DNA of 64,000 nt, taken from NCBI RefSeq assembly GCF_900114035.1, contig NZ_FORP01000001.1:186001-250000 (forward strand), read 5' to 3'. The notes beneath the pieces are model-generated. The model was given only the letters and a program-made list of their open reading frames with translations. It was not told the origin of the DNA and did not search any database. Both the position numbers and the translations under genes were made by a program. The number at the start of each line of letters is the position of its first letter. Position 1 is the first letter of the stretch. This document shows positions 1 to 7,624 of the stretch, piece after piece. Origin of the DNA: Amycolatopsis sacchari. Lineage in GTDB: Bacteria; Actinomycetota; Actinomycetes; Mycobacteriales; Pseudonocardiaceae.

Positions 1-201
1 TACACCGACGGCCTGGTGGAGCGGCGGGCGCAGTCGATCGACACCGGGATGGAGCGGCTGGCGGACGTGTTCGCGTCGGCGGCCGGCGACCCGACCGACG
101 AGGCGGGGGACCGGATCCTCGACGAGATGCTGGGCTCCGCCGAGCACGACGACGACGTGTGCCTGCTGCTGTGCCACTGGGCGGAGGACGACGCGGACTG
201 A
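1..201 (+). CDS. SpoIIE/PP2C-type serine phosphatase, C-terminal end (partial)
   Basis: The frame is open from the first base, so the 5' part lies outside the window. The visible 66 residues start with YTDGLVERR and end with a DDVCLLL motif. These are the usual last conserved blocks of SpoIIE-like PP2C phosphatases, where the aspartates help bind the metal. Such enzymes dephosphorylate STAS-type anti-anti-sigma factors. The RsbW-like ATPase at 327-761 and the STAS protein at 56244 in the same window fit a partner-switching stress circuit, but no direct link is shown. A hairpin with a short T run follows the stop. Confidence 0.75.
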   Translation, partial: YTDGLVERRAQSIDTGMERLADVFASAAGDPTDEAGDRILDEMLGSAEHDDDVCLLLCHWAEDDAD

Positions 202-220
202 GGGTCCGCCGGGTAAAAAG

Positions 221-265
221 GAGCCCGCTCAACCGGCCTGGGGGTCACCGGGAGCGGGCGTTTCT
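221..265. terminator. Hairpin terminator between convergent genes
   Basis: GCCCGCTC (223-230) pairs with GAGCGGGC (252-259). A short T-containing run (TTTCTC) follows on the plus strand and an A run (TAAAAAG) precedes it, so it could end transcription from both sides. It lies between the phosphatase stop and the end of the minus-strand ATPase gene. Confidence 0.7.
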
Positions 266-326
266 CATATTAACACCCTGATTTCACCGGCGCCGCTCGA
301 ACGGCGAAAATAGTCCGGCCGGGGGT

Positions 327-761
327 TCAGGCCAGCTGGAACTCGGCCCAGACCCACTTGCCGTCACCGCCGCGGCGGTGGCCCCACGCGCTGCTGAGCG
401 CCTGGATCAACGCGAGCCCGCGGCCCCGCACCGAGCGGGGGCCGGGCCGGTGGAGCACCGGGTCGCCGGGGTCGGAGTCGCGCACCTCGAGCAGCAGGCA
501 GTCGCCGGTGAAGCGCATCCGCAGCGCGATGCCGCCGCTGCCGTGCTCGAAGGCGTTGGTCACCAGTTCCGACGCGGCGAGCACGATGTCGCACGCCTTG
601 TCCTCCGGCACGTGCCACGACCGCAGCGCGTCGGCCACGAACGCCCGCGCCTCGCCGGGTGCCCTGGCCACCGGTGGCAGGTGGGTGCCGAGCCGGCGGA
701 CCCGCGAAACGCCGGGCTGCGCGTCACGCTCGCCGGTCACTGTGCCTCCCGCACGGTACAT
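327..761 (-). CDS. ATP-binding protein, RsbW-like anti-sigma factor kinase family
   Basis: A 144-residue protein of the small HATPase_c_2 family. The N box is visible as ASELVTNAFEHG, the G1 box as EVRDSDPG, and a glycine-rich G2 box as GRGLALIQALSSAWG. These proteins bind ATP and act as anti-sigma factors or serine kinases of STAS antagonists in Actinobacteria. I chose the ATG at 761 because a long GAGGAGGAGG Shine-Dalgarno lies just upstream; an earlier in-frame start at 788 would run through that site. The gene sits opposite the phosphatase fragment at 1-201, a plausible counter-acting enzyme. The sigma factor it controls is not visible here. Confidence 0.8.
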   Translation of the reverse strand: MYRAGGTVTGERDAQPGVSRVRRLGTHLPPVARAPGEARAFVADALRSWHVPEDKACDIVLAASELVTNAFEHGSGGIALRMRFTGDCLLLEVRDSDPGDPVLHRPGPRSVRGRGLALIQALSSAWGHRRGGDGKWVWAEFQLA

Positions 762-816
762 GTGCCTCCTCCTCGCCGGGGCAGTCACTCCGGGATACCT
801 CCGTCGCCCGAATCGA

Positions 817-848
817 ATCCGGTTCCCGGCCAGAACCTGCGGCGCGGG
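817..848. repeat. 32-bp intergenic direct repeat, copy 1
   Basis: Identical to 919-950 except for a 4-base centre (GCCA here). The flanks are ATCCGGTTCCCG and GAACCTGCGGCGCGGG. It lies about 56 bp upstream of the ATPase gene start at 761, so it could be an operator for that gene. Confidence 0.7.
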
Positions 849-918
849 GGTGCGGGGTCAGCAACGGCCGTGGGGAGTGGACGGAGGTGGGCCTCGGCTG
901 AGCGCGAGCCGAGCAGCC

Positions 919-950
919 ATCCGGTTCCCGATGGGAACCTGCGGCGCGGG
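919..950. repeat. 32-bp intergenic direct repeat, copy 2
   Basis: Same flanks as copy 1, with ATGG at the centre. In this copy GGTTCCC-GAT-GGGAACC (923-939) forms a perfect 7-bp inverted repeat, the usual shape of a dimeric regulator site. It lies directly beyond the stop codon of the GNAT gene (956). Confidence 0.7.
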
Positions 951-955
951 TTGCG

Positions 956-1417
956 TCAGCCCGGGCGGGTCTGCAGCAGCCGTGGCGAGGGAGCGAAGCC
1001 GTGGCGGAGGTAGGCGGGCACGGCGCGTTCGCTGGAGTGCACGGTGACCCGCTCCAACCCGAGCGCCCGCGCTTCACCGAGCACGACGTCGAGCAACCGC
1101 CCGCCGACGCCGTTGTCGCGTTCCTCCGGCACCACGTACACGCACTGCACGTCCCCGGAACGCCGGTCCAGCGCACGCGGCGTGGGCACGCGGGGCAGCA
1201 GCGCCAGCCACGCCATGCCGAGCACCCGGCCCGCCCGCAGCACCACGTAACACCGGTGCGAGGCGGAGTGCTCCCGCGCCCACGCCACGAACCGGGTCAC
1301 GAACTCCGCCCGGTCCAGCGGCCCCGGATCACCCTGTTCGGCCACCCACCGCCACCGCAGCCCCGCCACCGTGCCCAGTTCGCCGTCCCGCGCGAGGCGG
1401 ATCTCGAGATCGTCCAC
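956..1417 (-). CDS. GNAT family N-acetyltransferase
   Basis: A 153-residue single-domain GNAT protein. The acetyl-CoA loop is visible as VYVVPEERDNGVGGRLL, matching the R/Q-x-x-G-x-G motif A. A motif B region follows (VTVHSSERAVPAYLRHGF), where the RHGF ending is typical of the final strand. The family transfers acetyl groups from acetyl-CoA to amines; the substrate here cannot be told. It is transcribed in the same direction as the response regulator upstream (20-bp gap), so it may be the last gene of that unit. Confidence 0.85.
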   Translation of the reverse strand: MDDLEIRLARDGELGTVAGLRWRWVAEQGDPGPLDRAEFVTRFVAWAREHSASHRCYVVLRAGRVLGMAWLALLPRVPTPRALDRRSGDVQCVYVVPEERDNGVGGRLLDVVLGEARALGLERVTVHSSERAVPAYLRHGFAPSPRLLQTRPG

Positions 1418-1437
1418 CCCGCCATCCTGCCGGGAGA

Positions 1438-2079
1438 TCAGCGCCGCCGGTTGCGCCTCGCGAGGTACACCGCGGCCTCGGTGCGCCGTTCGAAGCCCAG
1501 CTTGTGCAGCAGCGAGGACACGTAGTTCTTGACCGTCTTCTCGGCGAGGAACAGCCGCTCGGCGATCTGCCGGTTGGTCAGCCCCGCCGCGATCAGCTCC
1601 AGCACGCGCCGCTCCTGCGGGCTCAGCAGCTCGTATTGCGGATCGGCCTCGGCCTCGCCCCGCATCCGCTGCGCCACCGCGGCCTTCAGCTCCGGGTCGA
1701 GCAGCGAGCCACCCGCGGCGACGGTGCGGACGGCCTCGACGATGTTGGTCCCCGACACCTGTTTGAGCAGGTACCCCGCCGCGCCAGCCAGAACGGCGCC
1801 GAACAGGGCCTCGTCATCGGAGTAGGACGTGAGCATCAGGCACGCCGGCGGCGGGTCGACCAGGGTGCGGATGTCCCGGCACACCGACACGCCCTCGCCG
1901 TCGGGCAGGCGCACGTCCAGGATCGCGACGTCCGGCCGCAGCGCCGGGATGCGGGCCATCGCCTCGGCCGCCGTACCCGCTTCGCCGATCACACCGAGAT
2001 CCGGCTCCGTGTCCAGCAGCGTCCGCAACCCCGCCCGCACCACCTCGTGGTCGTCGAGCAGGAACACCGAGATCGTCAT
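1438..2079 (-). CDS. LuxR-type response regulator, DevR/DosR-like
   Basis: A 213-residue protein with an N-terminal receiver domain (acidic pocket DD at 9-10, phosphoacceptor Asp55 in AILDVRLPDG, conserved Lys in YLLKQ) and a C-terminal LuxR/NarL helix-turn-helix (LSPQERRVLELIAAGLTNRQIA, then EKTVKNYVSSLLHKLG). The KTVKNYVSSLLHKL recognition helix is characteristic of the DevR/DosR branch. The start at 2079 overlaps the kinase stop by ATGA (2076-2079), giving translational coupling. A longer reading to 2226 would run inside the kinase gene and is not needed. It probably binds the DosR-like boxes noted at 4122 and 57733, which is inference. Confidence 0.9.
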   Translation of the reverse strand: MTISVFLLDDHEVVRAGLRTLLDTEPDLGVIGEAGTAAEAMARIPALRPDVAILDVRLPDGEGVSVCRDIRTLVDPPPACLMLTSYSDDEALFGAVLAGAAGYLLKQVSGTNIVEAVRTVAAGGSLLDPELKAAVAQRMRGEAEADPQYELLSPQERRVLELIAAGLTNRQIAERLFLAEKTVKNYVSSLLHKLGFERRTEAAVYLARRNRRR

Positions 2080-3623
2080 GGCTCCTCCCGCCTGCCCGGC
2101 CGCGCCGTCCACACCAGCTTCGTCCCGCCCTCCGGCCGCGGCCCCACCGTCAGCGTGCCGTGCCAGCGGGCGGCGCGCTTCCGGAGGTTCGCCAGGCCCT
2201 GGCCGTGCGGCGAGCTGCCCGTGCACCCGACCCCGTCGTCGAGCACCGTGAGCGACAGCTCCCGGTTCCCGCGCTCCACCACCACTTCGACGGCCACGGA
2301 GTTCGCCCCGGCGTGGCGGGCCACGTTGGACAGCGCCTCCCGCACGGTCGCCAGCAGGTCGGCGCGCAGCGGCCCGGTGACCGCGGCGTCGAGCGGGCCG
2401 TCGAAGCTCACCCGGGGCTCGAAGCCGAGCATCGCCGTGCTGTCCTGCGCCATCCGCAGCAGGTCCGAACGCACCCCGCCGTGCGCCTCCGCGGGCTCCT
2501 GCAGGGAGAAGATGCTGTTGCGCACGTCCCGGATCGTGCGGTCGAGGTCCCGGACGAACCCGGTCACGCGCTCGGCGAGCTCGGGCTGCTTCGTCAGCCG
2601 GCTGAGCCCCTCCAGCCCGAGCCCGATCGCGAACAACCGCTGGATCACCAGGTCGTGCAGGTCGCGGGCGATGCGGTCGCGTTCCTCGAACACCACGAGC
2701 CGCCGCCGGTCCTCCTCGGCCCGCGCGAACTCCACGGCCAGCGCGGCGTGCGCGGCGAAGTCCCGCACCAGGCCGACCTCGGCGTCGGTGAACGGCTCCT
2801 CGTCGCGGAAACGCACCACGAGCAGCACCCCGAGCTTCTGCGAGCCCGCCTTCAGCGGCACCGCCACCGCCGAATCGAGGTCGGCGAAGGTGTCCGGTGC
2901 CCGGAGCCCGCTGTTGGCCTGCTGGATCGCCGCGTACCCGCCGTAGGAGCTGATCACGACCGGTTCGCCGCGGAGGAACGCGCGCCCGGACGCCGTGCCG
3001 TCGTAGGGGACGCGGGCACCGACGAGCCGCTCGTACCCCGGGTACGGCGAGGCGAGCACCTCGAACACCAGCGTGTCCGGCTCGGTTTCGCTGGGCAGCG
3101 CCACCGCACCCACCGGCGCGCCGGCCACGACCCGGGCGCGGTCGGCGATCGTGTGCAGGGTCGTGCCGCCGTCCTCACCGGCGAGCAGCGCCGCCGTGAC
3201 CTGCTGGGACGCCTCGCGCCAGCGTTCACGGCGCAGGGTCTGCTCGTAGAGGACCGCGTTCTCGATCGCGATGCTCCCCGCGGCGGCCAGTGCGACGACC
3301 TCGCCGCGGTCCTGCTCGGTGAACCCGCCGTCCCGCCTGGCCAGGTACAGCCTGCCGAACAGGCCGTCACGGGTGCGCAGCGGCACCGAGAGCGTCCCTG
3401 GCCCGGACGGCAGGTCCGCGGGGGTGCGGTACTCGCGTGGTTCGCCCGCTTCGACGACCCTGCCCAGGCGCCGCCCGGGCAGCAGCTCGGCCAGCACGCC
3501 GTACTCGGCGCCGACGAGCCCGCACGCGGATTCGACGACACGACGCAGCACGTCGGGCAGGCTCAGGTCCGCCGCTATCCCGACCACCGCGTCCAACAAC
3601 GCCCGCGCGCTGCTTTCGATCAC
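2076..3623 (-). CDS. GAF-domain sensor histidine kinase, DevS/DosS-like
   Basis: A 515-residue cytosolic kinase: GAF-A about 15-130, GAF-B about 150-300, HisKA_3 dimerisation helix with phosphoacceptor His323 (RIARDLHDLVIQRL), and a C-terminal HATPase with a DDGVGC box. The architecture matches the mycobacterial DevS/DosT oxygen sensors. GAF-A is shortened, however, and there is no histidine at all before residue 157, so the proximal heme ligand known in DosS (His149, in GAF-A) is missing. The signal sensed may therefore differ. The start is a GTG at 3623 preceded by GGGGAG. It is co-transcribed with the PNPOx-like gene upstream and the regulator downstream. Confidence 0.9.
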   Translation of the reverse strand: MIESSARALLDAVVGIAADLSLPDVLRRVVESACGLVGAEYGVLAELLPGRRLGRVVEAGEPREYRTPADLPSGPGTLSVPLRTRDGLFGRLYLARRDGGFTEQDRGEVVALAAAGSIAIENAVLYEQTLRRERWREASQQVTAALLAGEDGGTTLHTIADRARVVAGAPVGAVALPSETEPDTLVFEVLASPYPGYERLVGARVPYDGTASGRAFLRGEPVVISSYGGYAAIQQANSGLRAPDTFADLDSAVAVPLKAGSQKLGVLLVVRFRDEEPFTDAEVGLVRDFAAHAALAVEFARAEEDRRRLVVFEERDRIARDLHDLVIQRLFAIGLGLEGLSRLTKQPELAERVTGFVRDLDRTIRDVRNSIFSLQEPAEAHGGVRSDLLRMAQDSTAMLGFEPRVSFDGPLDAAVTGPLRADLLATVREALSNVARHAGANSVAVEVVVERGNRELSLTVLDDGVGCTGSSPHGQGLANLRKRAARWHGTLTVGPRPEGGTKLVWTARPGRREEP

Positions 3624-3657
3624 TGGGGCTCCCCTGCCGGAGGCGAGGCCCCGAAGA

Positions 3658-4053
3658 CTACCGCTTCACCCGCCGCCCGGAAACGACTTCGACGGGTACG
3701 CGCACGCAGCGCAACTGCCCCGCGGGGGACCCGGAGGCCAGCTCCGGCCACCACGGCACCTCGTGCTCGGACACGGCGACGGCCCGGCCGAGCACCGTGA
3801 TCCACCAGCCCGCGTCGAGCCGGGGTTCGATGGCGTCCACCTCGAACGCGACCACCCCGTCCTGCGCGGCGCCGAACAGGTCGGTGTGCACCTCGGCGGG
3901 GAACCACACGGCGTCCTGCCCGTAGCAGAACCGCACGGGCTGCACGGCCGGGAGCCCGCGGCTGGTGAACACGACCCGCCCGACGTCCGCCGTGGCGAGC
4001 AACGCGAGGCACTCGGCCCGGTCGAGGACCTCCAGGCCGGACGGGTCGAACAT
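3658..4053 (-). CDS. Pyridoxamine 5'-phosphate oxidase-like (flavin/F420-fold) protein
   Basis: A 131-residue split-barrel protein: an N-terminal ECLALLATADVGRVVFTSRG block, then the central VVAFEVDAIEP strand and a GWWITVLGRA strand typical of PNPOx-like small proteins. Members bind FMN, F420 or heme; the substrate is unknown. It is a clear paralogue of the gene at 57231-57659. It precedes the DevS/DevR-like pair by 34 bp, so the three probably form one operon. An inverted repeat resembling a DosR box lies about 70 bp upstream (4122-4135), which would allow autoregulation. The ATG at 4053 gives the family-standard length. Confidence 0.85.
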   Translation of the reverse strand: MFDPSGLEVLDRAECLALLATADVGRVVFTSRGLPAVQPVRFCYGQDAVWFPAEVHTDLFGAAQDGVVAFEVDAIEPRLDAGWWITVLGRAVAVSEHEVPWWPELASGSPAGQLRCVRVPVEVVSGRRVKR

Positions 4054-4121
4054 CGGCGGCGGCCTTTCGGACGGGTGGGGGATTGCGCCCTCACGATCAC
4101 CCCGCCACCCGGGCGCCGGTA

Positions 4122-4135
4122 GGGCCATTCGGCCC
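4122..4135. promoter_or_regulatory. Possible DosR/DevR-type box
   Basis: GGGCC-ATTC-GGCCC is an inverted repeat with the half-site length and spacing of the DosR consensus (GGGAC-N4-GTCCC). It lies in the divergent region between the PNPOx/kinase operon and the gene at 4244. The match is partial, and assignment to the DevR-like regulator is inference. Confidence 0.35.
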
Positions 4136-4243
4136 GGTGCTTTCCGACGTGCTGTCGCGGCGGCAACACGGGACACACACCGGCGGGCGCACCATGGGAG
4201 ACAGGCTGGGGACCGGGTTCGCGGAGCGCACCGGAGGAGCGCC

Positions 4244-4885
4244 ATGGATTCGCTGCAGGGTTTCGAGCCGCTGCTCATCGTGATGCTGTGGCTGCTGATC
4301 TCCGTCTACTCGCGTGTGGCGCTGCAGCGGCGGTGGCGCACGTCCGCGAGTCCCGCGCCCGCGCCGGCTTCGCGGTCGCTGCGGCTGCGCTGGGAGCAGG
4401 CGGGGGAGCGGTACCGGCGGCTGGCGGGGGAGTACGCCGGCTACGAGTCGGACCCGCTGGAGGTGCTGCGGCTGCCCGCGCTCGCCGACCCGGCGGTGCC
4501 CGCGACGGCCCGGTTCATCGAGGCCTTCAGCGAGGCCATGGCCCTGCGGACCGAGGAGTACCCGCCGGAGCCGATGGCGCGGGAGTTCGTCGACGCCACC
4601 GCGCGGGCCGAACAGGCGTGGACCGCCGCGCGGGAGGCGGCGGAGAAACTGCGCGCGTCGCGGTTCACGGCGGAGGAGCGGGGACTGCTCGCGCAGGCGG
4701 TGAAACTGCTGGAACTGGCGCACCGCGGCGCGACCCCGGCCGAGCAGGAAGCCGCCTACGCCGCCGCGCGGCAGGTGCTGGCCAGGCTCGAACGCAGTGC
4801 GGGCACCCGCCTGGACTGGCGGGTGCCCGCACGGGCGCGGCAGGTGGTCGACCGCGAGGGAAAGCCGCCCCTGCCGCCGTCCTGA
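4244..4885 (+). CDS. Hypothetical membrane-anchored protein
   Basis: A 213-residue protein with one N-terminal membrane helix (about 8-22, PLLIVMLWLLISVYSRVAL) followed by a basic, charged cytosolic part predicted to be largely helical (many A, E and R residues from 45 to 195). I do not recognise a family. The ATG at 4244 is preceded by GGAGGAG at an ideal distance, so the much longer open frame upstream is not used. It is transcribed away from the PNPOx operon and ends 7 bp from the convergent ChaB-like gene. Confidence 0.65.
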   Translation: MDSLQGFEPLLIVMLWLLISVYSRVALQRRWRTSASPAPAPASRSLRLRWEQAGERYRRLAGEYAGYESDPLEVLRLPALADPAVPATARFIEAFSEAMALRTEEYPPEPMAREFVDATARAEQAWTAAREAAEKLRASRFTAEERGLLAQAVKLLELAHRGATPAEQEAAYAAARQVLARLERSAGTRLDWRVPARARQVVDREGKPPLPPS

Positions 4886-4892
4886 TACCGCG

Positions 4893-5303
4893 CTACTTCT
4901 TCTTGCGCGCCTTGGCGGTTTCCTTGGTGTTCGCGCGCTGCAGCGCCTTCACCAGCTCCGCCTTGTTCATCGACGACCGGCCCTTGATGTCGAGCTTCTT
5001 CGCCAGGTCGTACAGGTGTTCCTTGCTCGCCGAGGCGTCCACGCCGCCGGCGGTCTTCGTCGGCTTGCGGTTGGCGCCGCGGGCGGCCTGCTTGTCGGAG
5101 GGGCCCTTCTTGCCGCCCTCCTTCTCCTCCCAGTGGTCGCCGACCTTCTCGAAGGAGTGCTTCAGCGCCGCGAAGGCGGTCTGGTGCGCGCGGCGGCCCT
5201 CACCGTAGGTCTCGACCGCGGAGTCGTGGGTCTTCACCCACGTCTCCTGCGCCTTCTTGGGCGAGCGTTTCAAAGTGCTGGGCAGTGCTTCTCGTCCCGG
5301 CAT
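4893..5303 (-). CDS. ChaB family protein with C-terminal SAP-like motif
   Basis: A 136-residue basic protein. Residues 1-60 match the ChaB fold (start MPGREALPSTLKRSPKKAQ, then TWVKTHDSAVETYGEG). The middle is Lys/Gly-rich, and residues 95-127 (KEHLYDLAKKLDIKGRSSMN, then KAELVKAL) resemble a SAP/Rho-N helix-extension-helix that binds nucleic acid. ChaB was named as a cation transport regulator, but many actinobacterial copies are small stress-induced proteins of unknown role. It is transcribed in the same direction as the acidic 89-residue protein and the dehydrogenase upstream, and a stress role would fit. Confidence 0.75.
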   Translation of the reverse strand: MPGREALPSTLKRSPKKAQETWVKTHDSAVETYGEGRRAHQTAFAALKHSFEKVGDHWEEKEGGKKGPSDKQAARGANRKPTKTAGGVDASASKEHLYDLAKKLDIKGRSSMNKAELVKALQRANTKETAKARKKK

Positions 5304-5364
5304 GTCGGGAGCACCTCCACTCGTTTCGGTAACTCCCCGTAGGGGTGCCCGGGTGCGGCGGCCG

Positions 5365-5634
5365 TCAAACGCCGCCGTCCTCCACGTGCATCGCCTGCTC
5401 CTCGGCGCCCGTCGCGGGGTGCTGGGTGCCGCCGTCCTCGGCGATCGCGGTCTTCTCCGTGTCCACGAGTTCGTTGCTGCGGTCCGGCGCCGCGAACTGG
5501 CCGCCGGAGGCCTCCGAGTCGGGTTCCCTCGCGTAGTCCGGGTCCTCCGCCTGCCAGCTCTCCGGGTCCTCCAGCGTCTGCGGTTCCGGCTCCAGCTCGA
5601 GCCGTTCCTGCTGTTCGGACTTCTCCTGTGCCAT
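5365..5634 (-). CDS. Small acidic hypothetical protein
   Basis: An 89-residue, strongly acidic, hydrophilic protein rich in Glu, Asp and Gln with no membrane segment, probably disordered. The start is clear: ACAGGAGG lies just before the ATG at 5634. It begins 15 bp after the stop of the dehydrogenase gene and is likely co-transcribed with it. No family recognised; such proteins are common next to general-stress dehydrogenases in Actinobacteria. Confidence 0.65.
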   Translation of the reverse strand: MAQEKSEQQERLELEPEPQTLEDPESWQAEDPDYAREPDSEASGGQFAAPDRSNELVDTEKTAIAEDGGTQHPATGAEEQAMHVEDGGV

Positions 5635-5649
5635 GGTCGCCTCCTGTGC

Positions 5650-6495
5650 TCAGCCGGGCATCGTCTCGCCACCGAGGGCGGCGAGCACTTCACCCGTGTA
5701 GTAGGAAGAAAGCCGGTTCGCGGCGAGGAACACGTACGACGGCGCCAGCTCGTCCGGATGGGCCATCCGCTTCATCGGGACGTTCTCGCCGAAGGATTCC
5801 ACGTGGTCCGGCGACATCGTGGCCGGGATCAGCGGTGTCCACACCGGACCCGGCGCGACGCAGTTGATCCGGATGCCGCGCTCGGCCAGCGCCTGCGCCA
5901 TCGAGTACGTCCACGCGATGATCGCGCCCTTCGTCGCGGAGTAGTCGATCAGCTTCTTGTTGCCGCGCAGGCCGTTCACCGACGCGCTGTTGACGATCGC
6001 GCCGCCTTCGCCCAGGTGCGGCAGCGCGGCCCGCGTGACGCGGAAGTAGCTGTGGATGTTCACGTCGAACGTGTGCAGCCACTGCTCCTCGGTCAGCTCC
6101 TCCGGCGAGTCCAGCTCCCGCTGCGTGGCGATGTTGTTCACCAGCACGTCGAGCCCGCCGAAGGCCCGCACCGTGTCGCGGACGATCGCGCGGCACCGCT
6201 CGCCGTCGGCCAGGTCGCCCGGCAGCAGCAGGCACTGCCGTCCTTCCGCGCGCACGAGTTCCGCGGTGCGCTCGGCGTCCTCGTGCTCCTCCAGGTACGC
6301 GATCGCCACGTCGGCGCCCTCCTTGGCGAAGGCGATCGCGACGGCGCGGCCGATGCCCGAGTCACCGCCGGTGACCAGTGCGCGCTTGTCCTTGAGCAGG
6401 TCGCGGCCGGTGTAGTCGCTCATCGTGTCCCGCGGCTGGGGATCCATCTCCGCCGTGGTCCCCGGTGGCCGCTGTTGCTGGGGAGGTTTGCTCAT
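5650..6495 (-). CDS. Short-chain dehydrogenase/reductase, general-stress type
   Basis: A 281-residue classical SDR with a Pro/Gln-rich N-terminal extension of about 30 residues. The cofactor loop is GGDSGIGRA, the NNIATQ strand follows, and the catalytic Ser-Tyr-Lys are visible in NSASVNG and YSATKGA. The extended N-terminus places it with the stress-linked dehydrogenases related to the YhdF/YhxC group; the substrate is unknown. The chosen ATG (6495) lies 9 bp from a SigB-like -10 element on the same strand, so the message may be nearly leaderless. An internal ATG after a GGAG sequence is an alternative start. It is followed by the small acidic protein. Confidence 0.85.
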   Translation of the reverse strand: MSKPPQQQRPPGTTAEMDPQPRDTMSDYTGRDLLKDKRALVTGGDSGIGRAVAIAFAKEGADVAIAYLEEHEDAERTAELVRAEGRQCLLLPGDLADGERCRAIVRDTVRAFGGLDVLVNNIATQRELDSPEELTEEQWLHTFDVNIHSYFRVTRAALPHLGEGGAIVNSASVNGLRGNKKLIDYSATKGAIIAWTYSMAQALAERGIRINCVAPGPVWTPLIPATMSPDHVESFGENVPMKRMAHPDELAPSYVFLAANRLSSYYTGEVLAALGGETMPG

Positions 6496-6504
6496 GCGGC
6501 CGAG

Positions 6505-6530
6505 ATGCCCCAGCCCGGGGAACCCCAAAC
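6505..6530 (-). promoter_or_regulatory. SigB/SigF-like promoter for the dehydrogenase gene
   Basis: On the minus strand GTTT (6530-6527) and GGGCAT (6510-6505) are separated by 16 bases, one mismatch from the actinobacterial stress-sigma consensus GNNT-N14-16-GGGTAY. Confidence 0.4.
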
Positions 6531-6533
6531 GCC

Positions 6534-6558
6534 GGTTGAACCCCTGGGGCCCGGGTAC
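6534..6558 (+). promoter_or_regulatory. SigB/SigF-like promoter for the epimerase gene
   Basis: GGTT (6534-6537), 15 bases, then GGGTAC (6553-6558) matches GNNT-N14-16-GGGTAY fully. The -10 ends 9 bp before the ATG at 6568, so the transcript would be almost leaderless. It faces away from the similar minus-strand element at 6505-6530. Confidence 0.45.
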
Positions 6559-6567
6559 CCGCCGCGC

Positions 6568-7614
6568 ATGCGAGTCGTGGTGACCGGAGCGAGTGGCAAC
6601 GTGGGCACCAGCGTCGTGGAGGCGCTCAGCGCCGATCCGGCGGTGTCCTCCATCGTCGGCATCGTGCGCCGCCAGCCGGGGTGGACGGCGTCGAAGACGG
6701 AGTGGGCGCTGGCCGACGTCGCCAAGGACGACCTCGGCTACCTCGTGCGGGGCGCGGACGTCGTGATCCACCTCGCATGGCTGTTCCAGCCGACGCACGA
6801 CCCCGTGAGCACCTGGACGGCGAACGTGCTCGGCAGCATCAAGATGTTCGAGGCGGTGGGCCGGGAACGGGTGCCGGCGCTCGTGTACGCCTCGTCCGTG
6901 GGTGCCTACTCCCCGGGGCCGCAGGACACGCGCGTCGACGAGAGCTGGCCGACGCACGGCTGGCCGGAAGCGGCCTACCCACGCGAAAAGGCCTACCTGG
7001 AGCGCTACCTCGACGGGTTCGAGCCGCGCCACCCCGACACGCGCGTGGTGCGGATGCGGCCGGGCTTCATCTTCAAGCGGGAGTCGGCCTCGCAGCAGCG
7101 GCGGCTGTTCGCCGGGCCGCTCGTGCCCAACTTCCTCGGCCGGGCCGGGCTGCTGCCCGTCATCCCCGACGTGCCGGGGCTGCGGATGCAGGCGCTGCAC
7201 TCGGCCGACGTGGGGCAGGCGTACCGGCTCGCCGCGGTGAAGGACGTGCGCGGGGCGTTCAACGTCGCCGCCGAACCCGTGCTCGACGCCGACGTCCTGG
7301 CGGAGCTGCTGGGCGCGCGGAAGGTGAAGCTGCCGGGCTGGGCGCTGCGCGGGCCGCTCGCGGCGGCCTGGCGGCTGCACGCCGTGCCGGCGAGTCCGGG
7401 GCTGTTCGAAACCGTACTCCGCCTGCCGGTCATGGACACGGGCCGGGCACGCGCGGAACTGGGCTGGTCACCGGGTTACAGTGCCACCGACGCCATCGGG
7501 GAGTTCCTGGGCGGGCTGCGCGAGGGTGCGGGGCTGGACACGCCTCCGCTCGCCCCGGACGGCCCGCGCGGGCGGCTCCACGAACTCAGGACGGGCGTCG
7601 GCAGCCGACCGTGA
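6568..7614 (+). CDS. NAD-dependent epimerase/dehydratase family protein
   Basis: A 348-residue extended SDR with an N-terminal Rossmann motif (VVVTGASGNVGTSV, residues 3-16), a DVVIHLAWLF strand, and catalytic Tyr/Lys in AYPREKAYLE. Such enzymes act on nucleotide sugars or other NAD(P)-dependent substrates; the specificity is not visible. The C-terminal part is slightly longer than usual and ends in a polar tail. The ATG at 6568 is the first methionine of the fold. It is divergent from the dehydrogenase at 5650-6495 and shares a 72-bp promoter region with SigB-like elements in both directions. Confidence 0.85.
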   Translation: MRVVVTGASGNVGTSVVEALSADPAVSSIVGIVRRQPGWTASKTEWALADVAKDDLGYLVRGADVVIHLAWLFQPTHDPVSTWTANVLGSIKMFEAVGRERVPALVYASSVGAYSPGPQDTRVDESWPTHGWPEAAYPREKAYLERYLDGFEPRHPDTRVVRMRPGFIFKRESASQQRRLFAGPLVPNFLGRAGLLPVIPDVPGLRMQALHSADVGQAYRLAAVKDVRGAFNVAAEPVLDADVLAELLGARKVKLPGWALRGPLAAAWRLHAVPASPGLFETVLRLPVMDTGRARAELGWSPGYSATDAIGEFLGGLREGAGLDTPPLAPDGPRGRLHELRTGVGSRP

Positions 7615-7624
7615 GAGGACCTTC

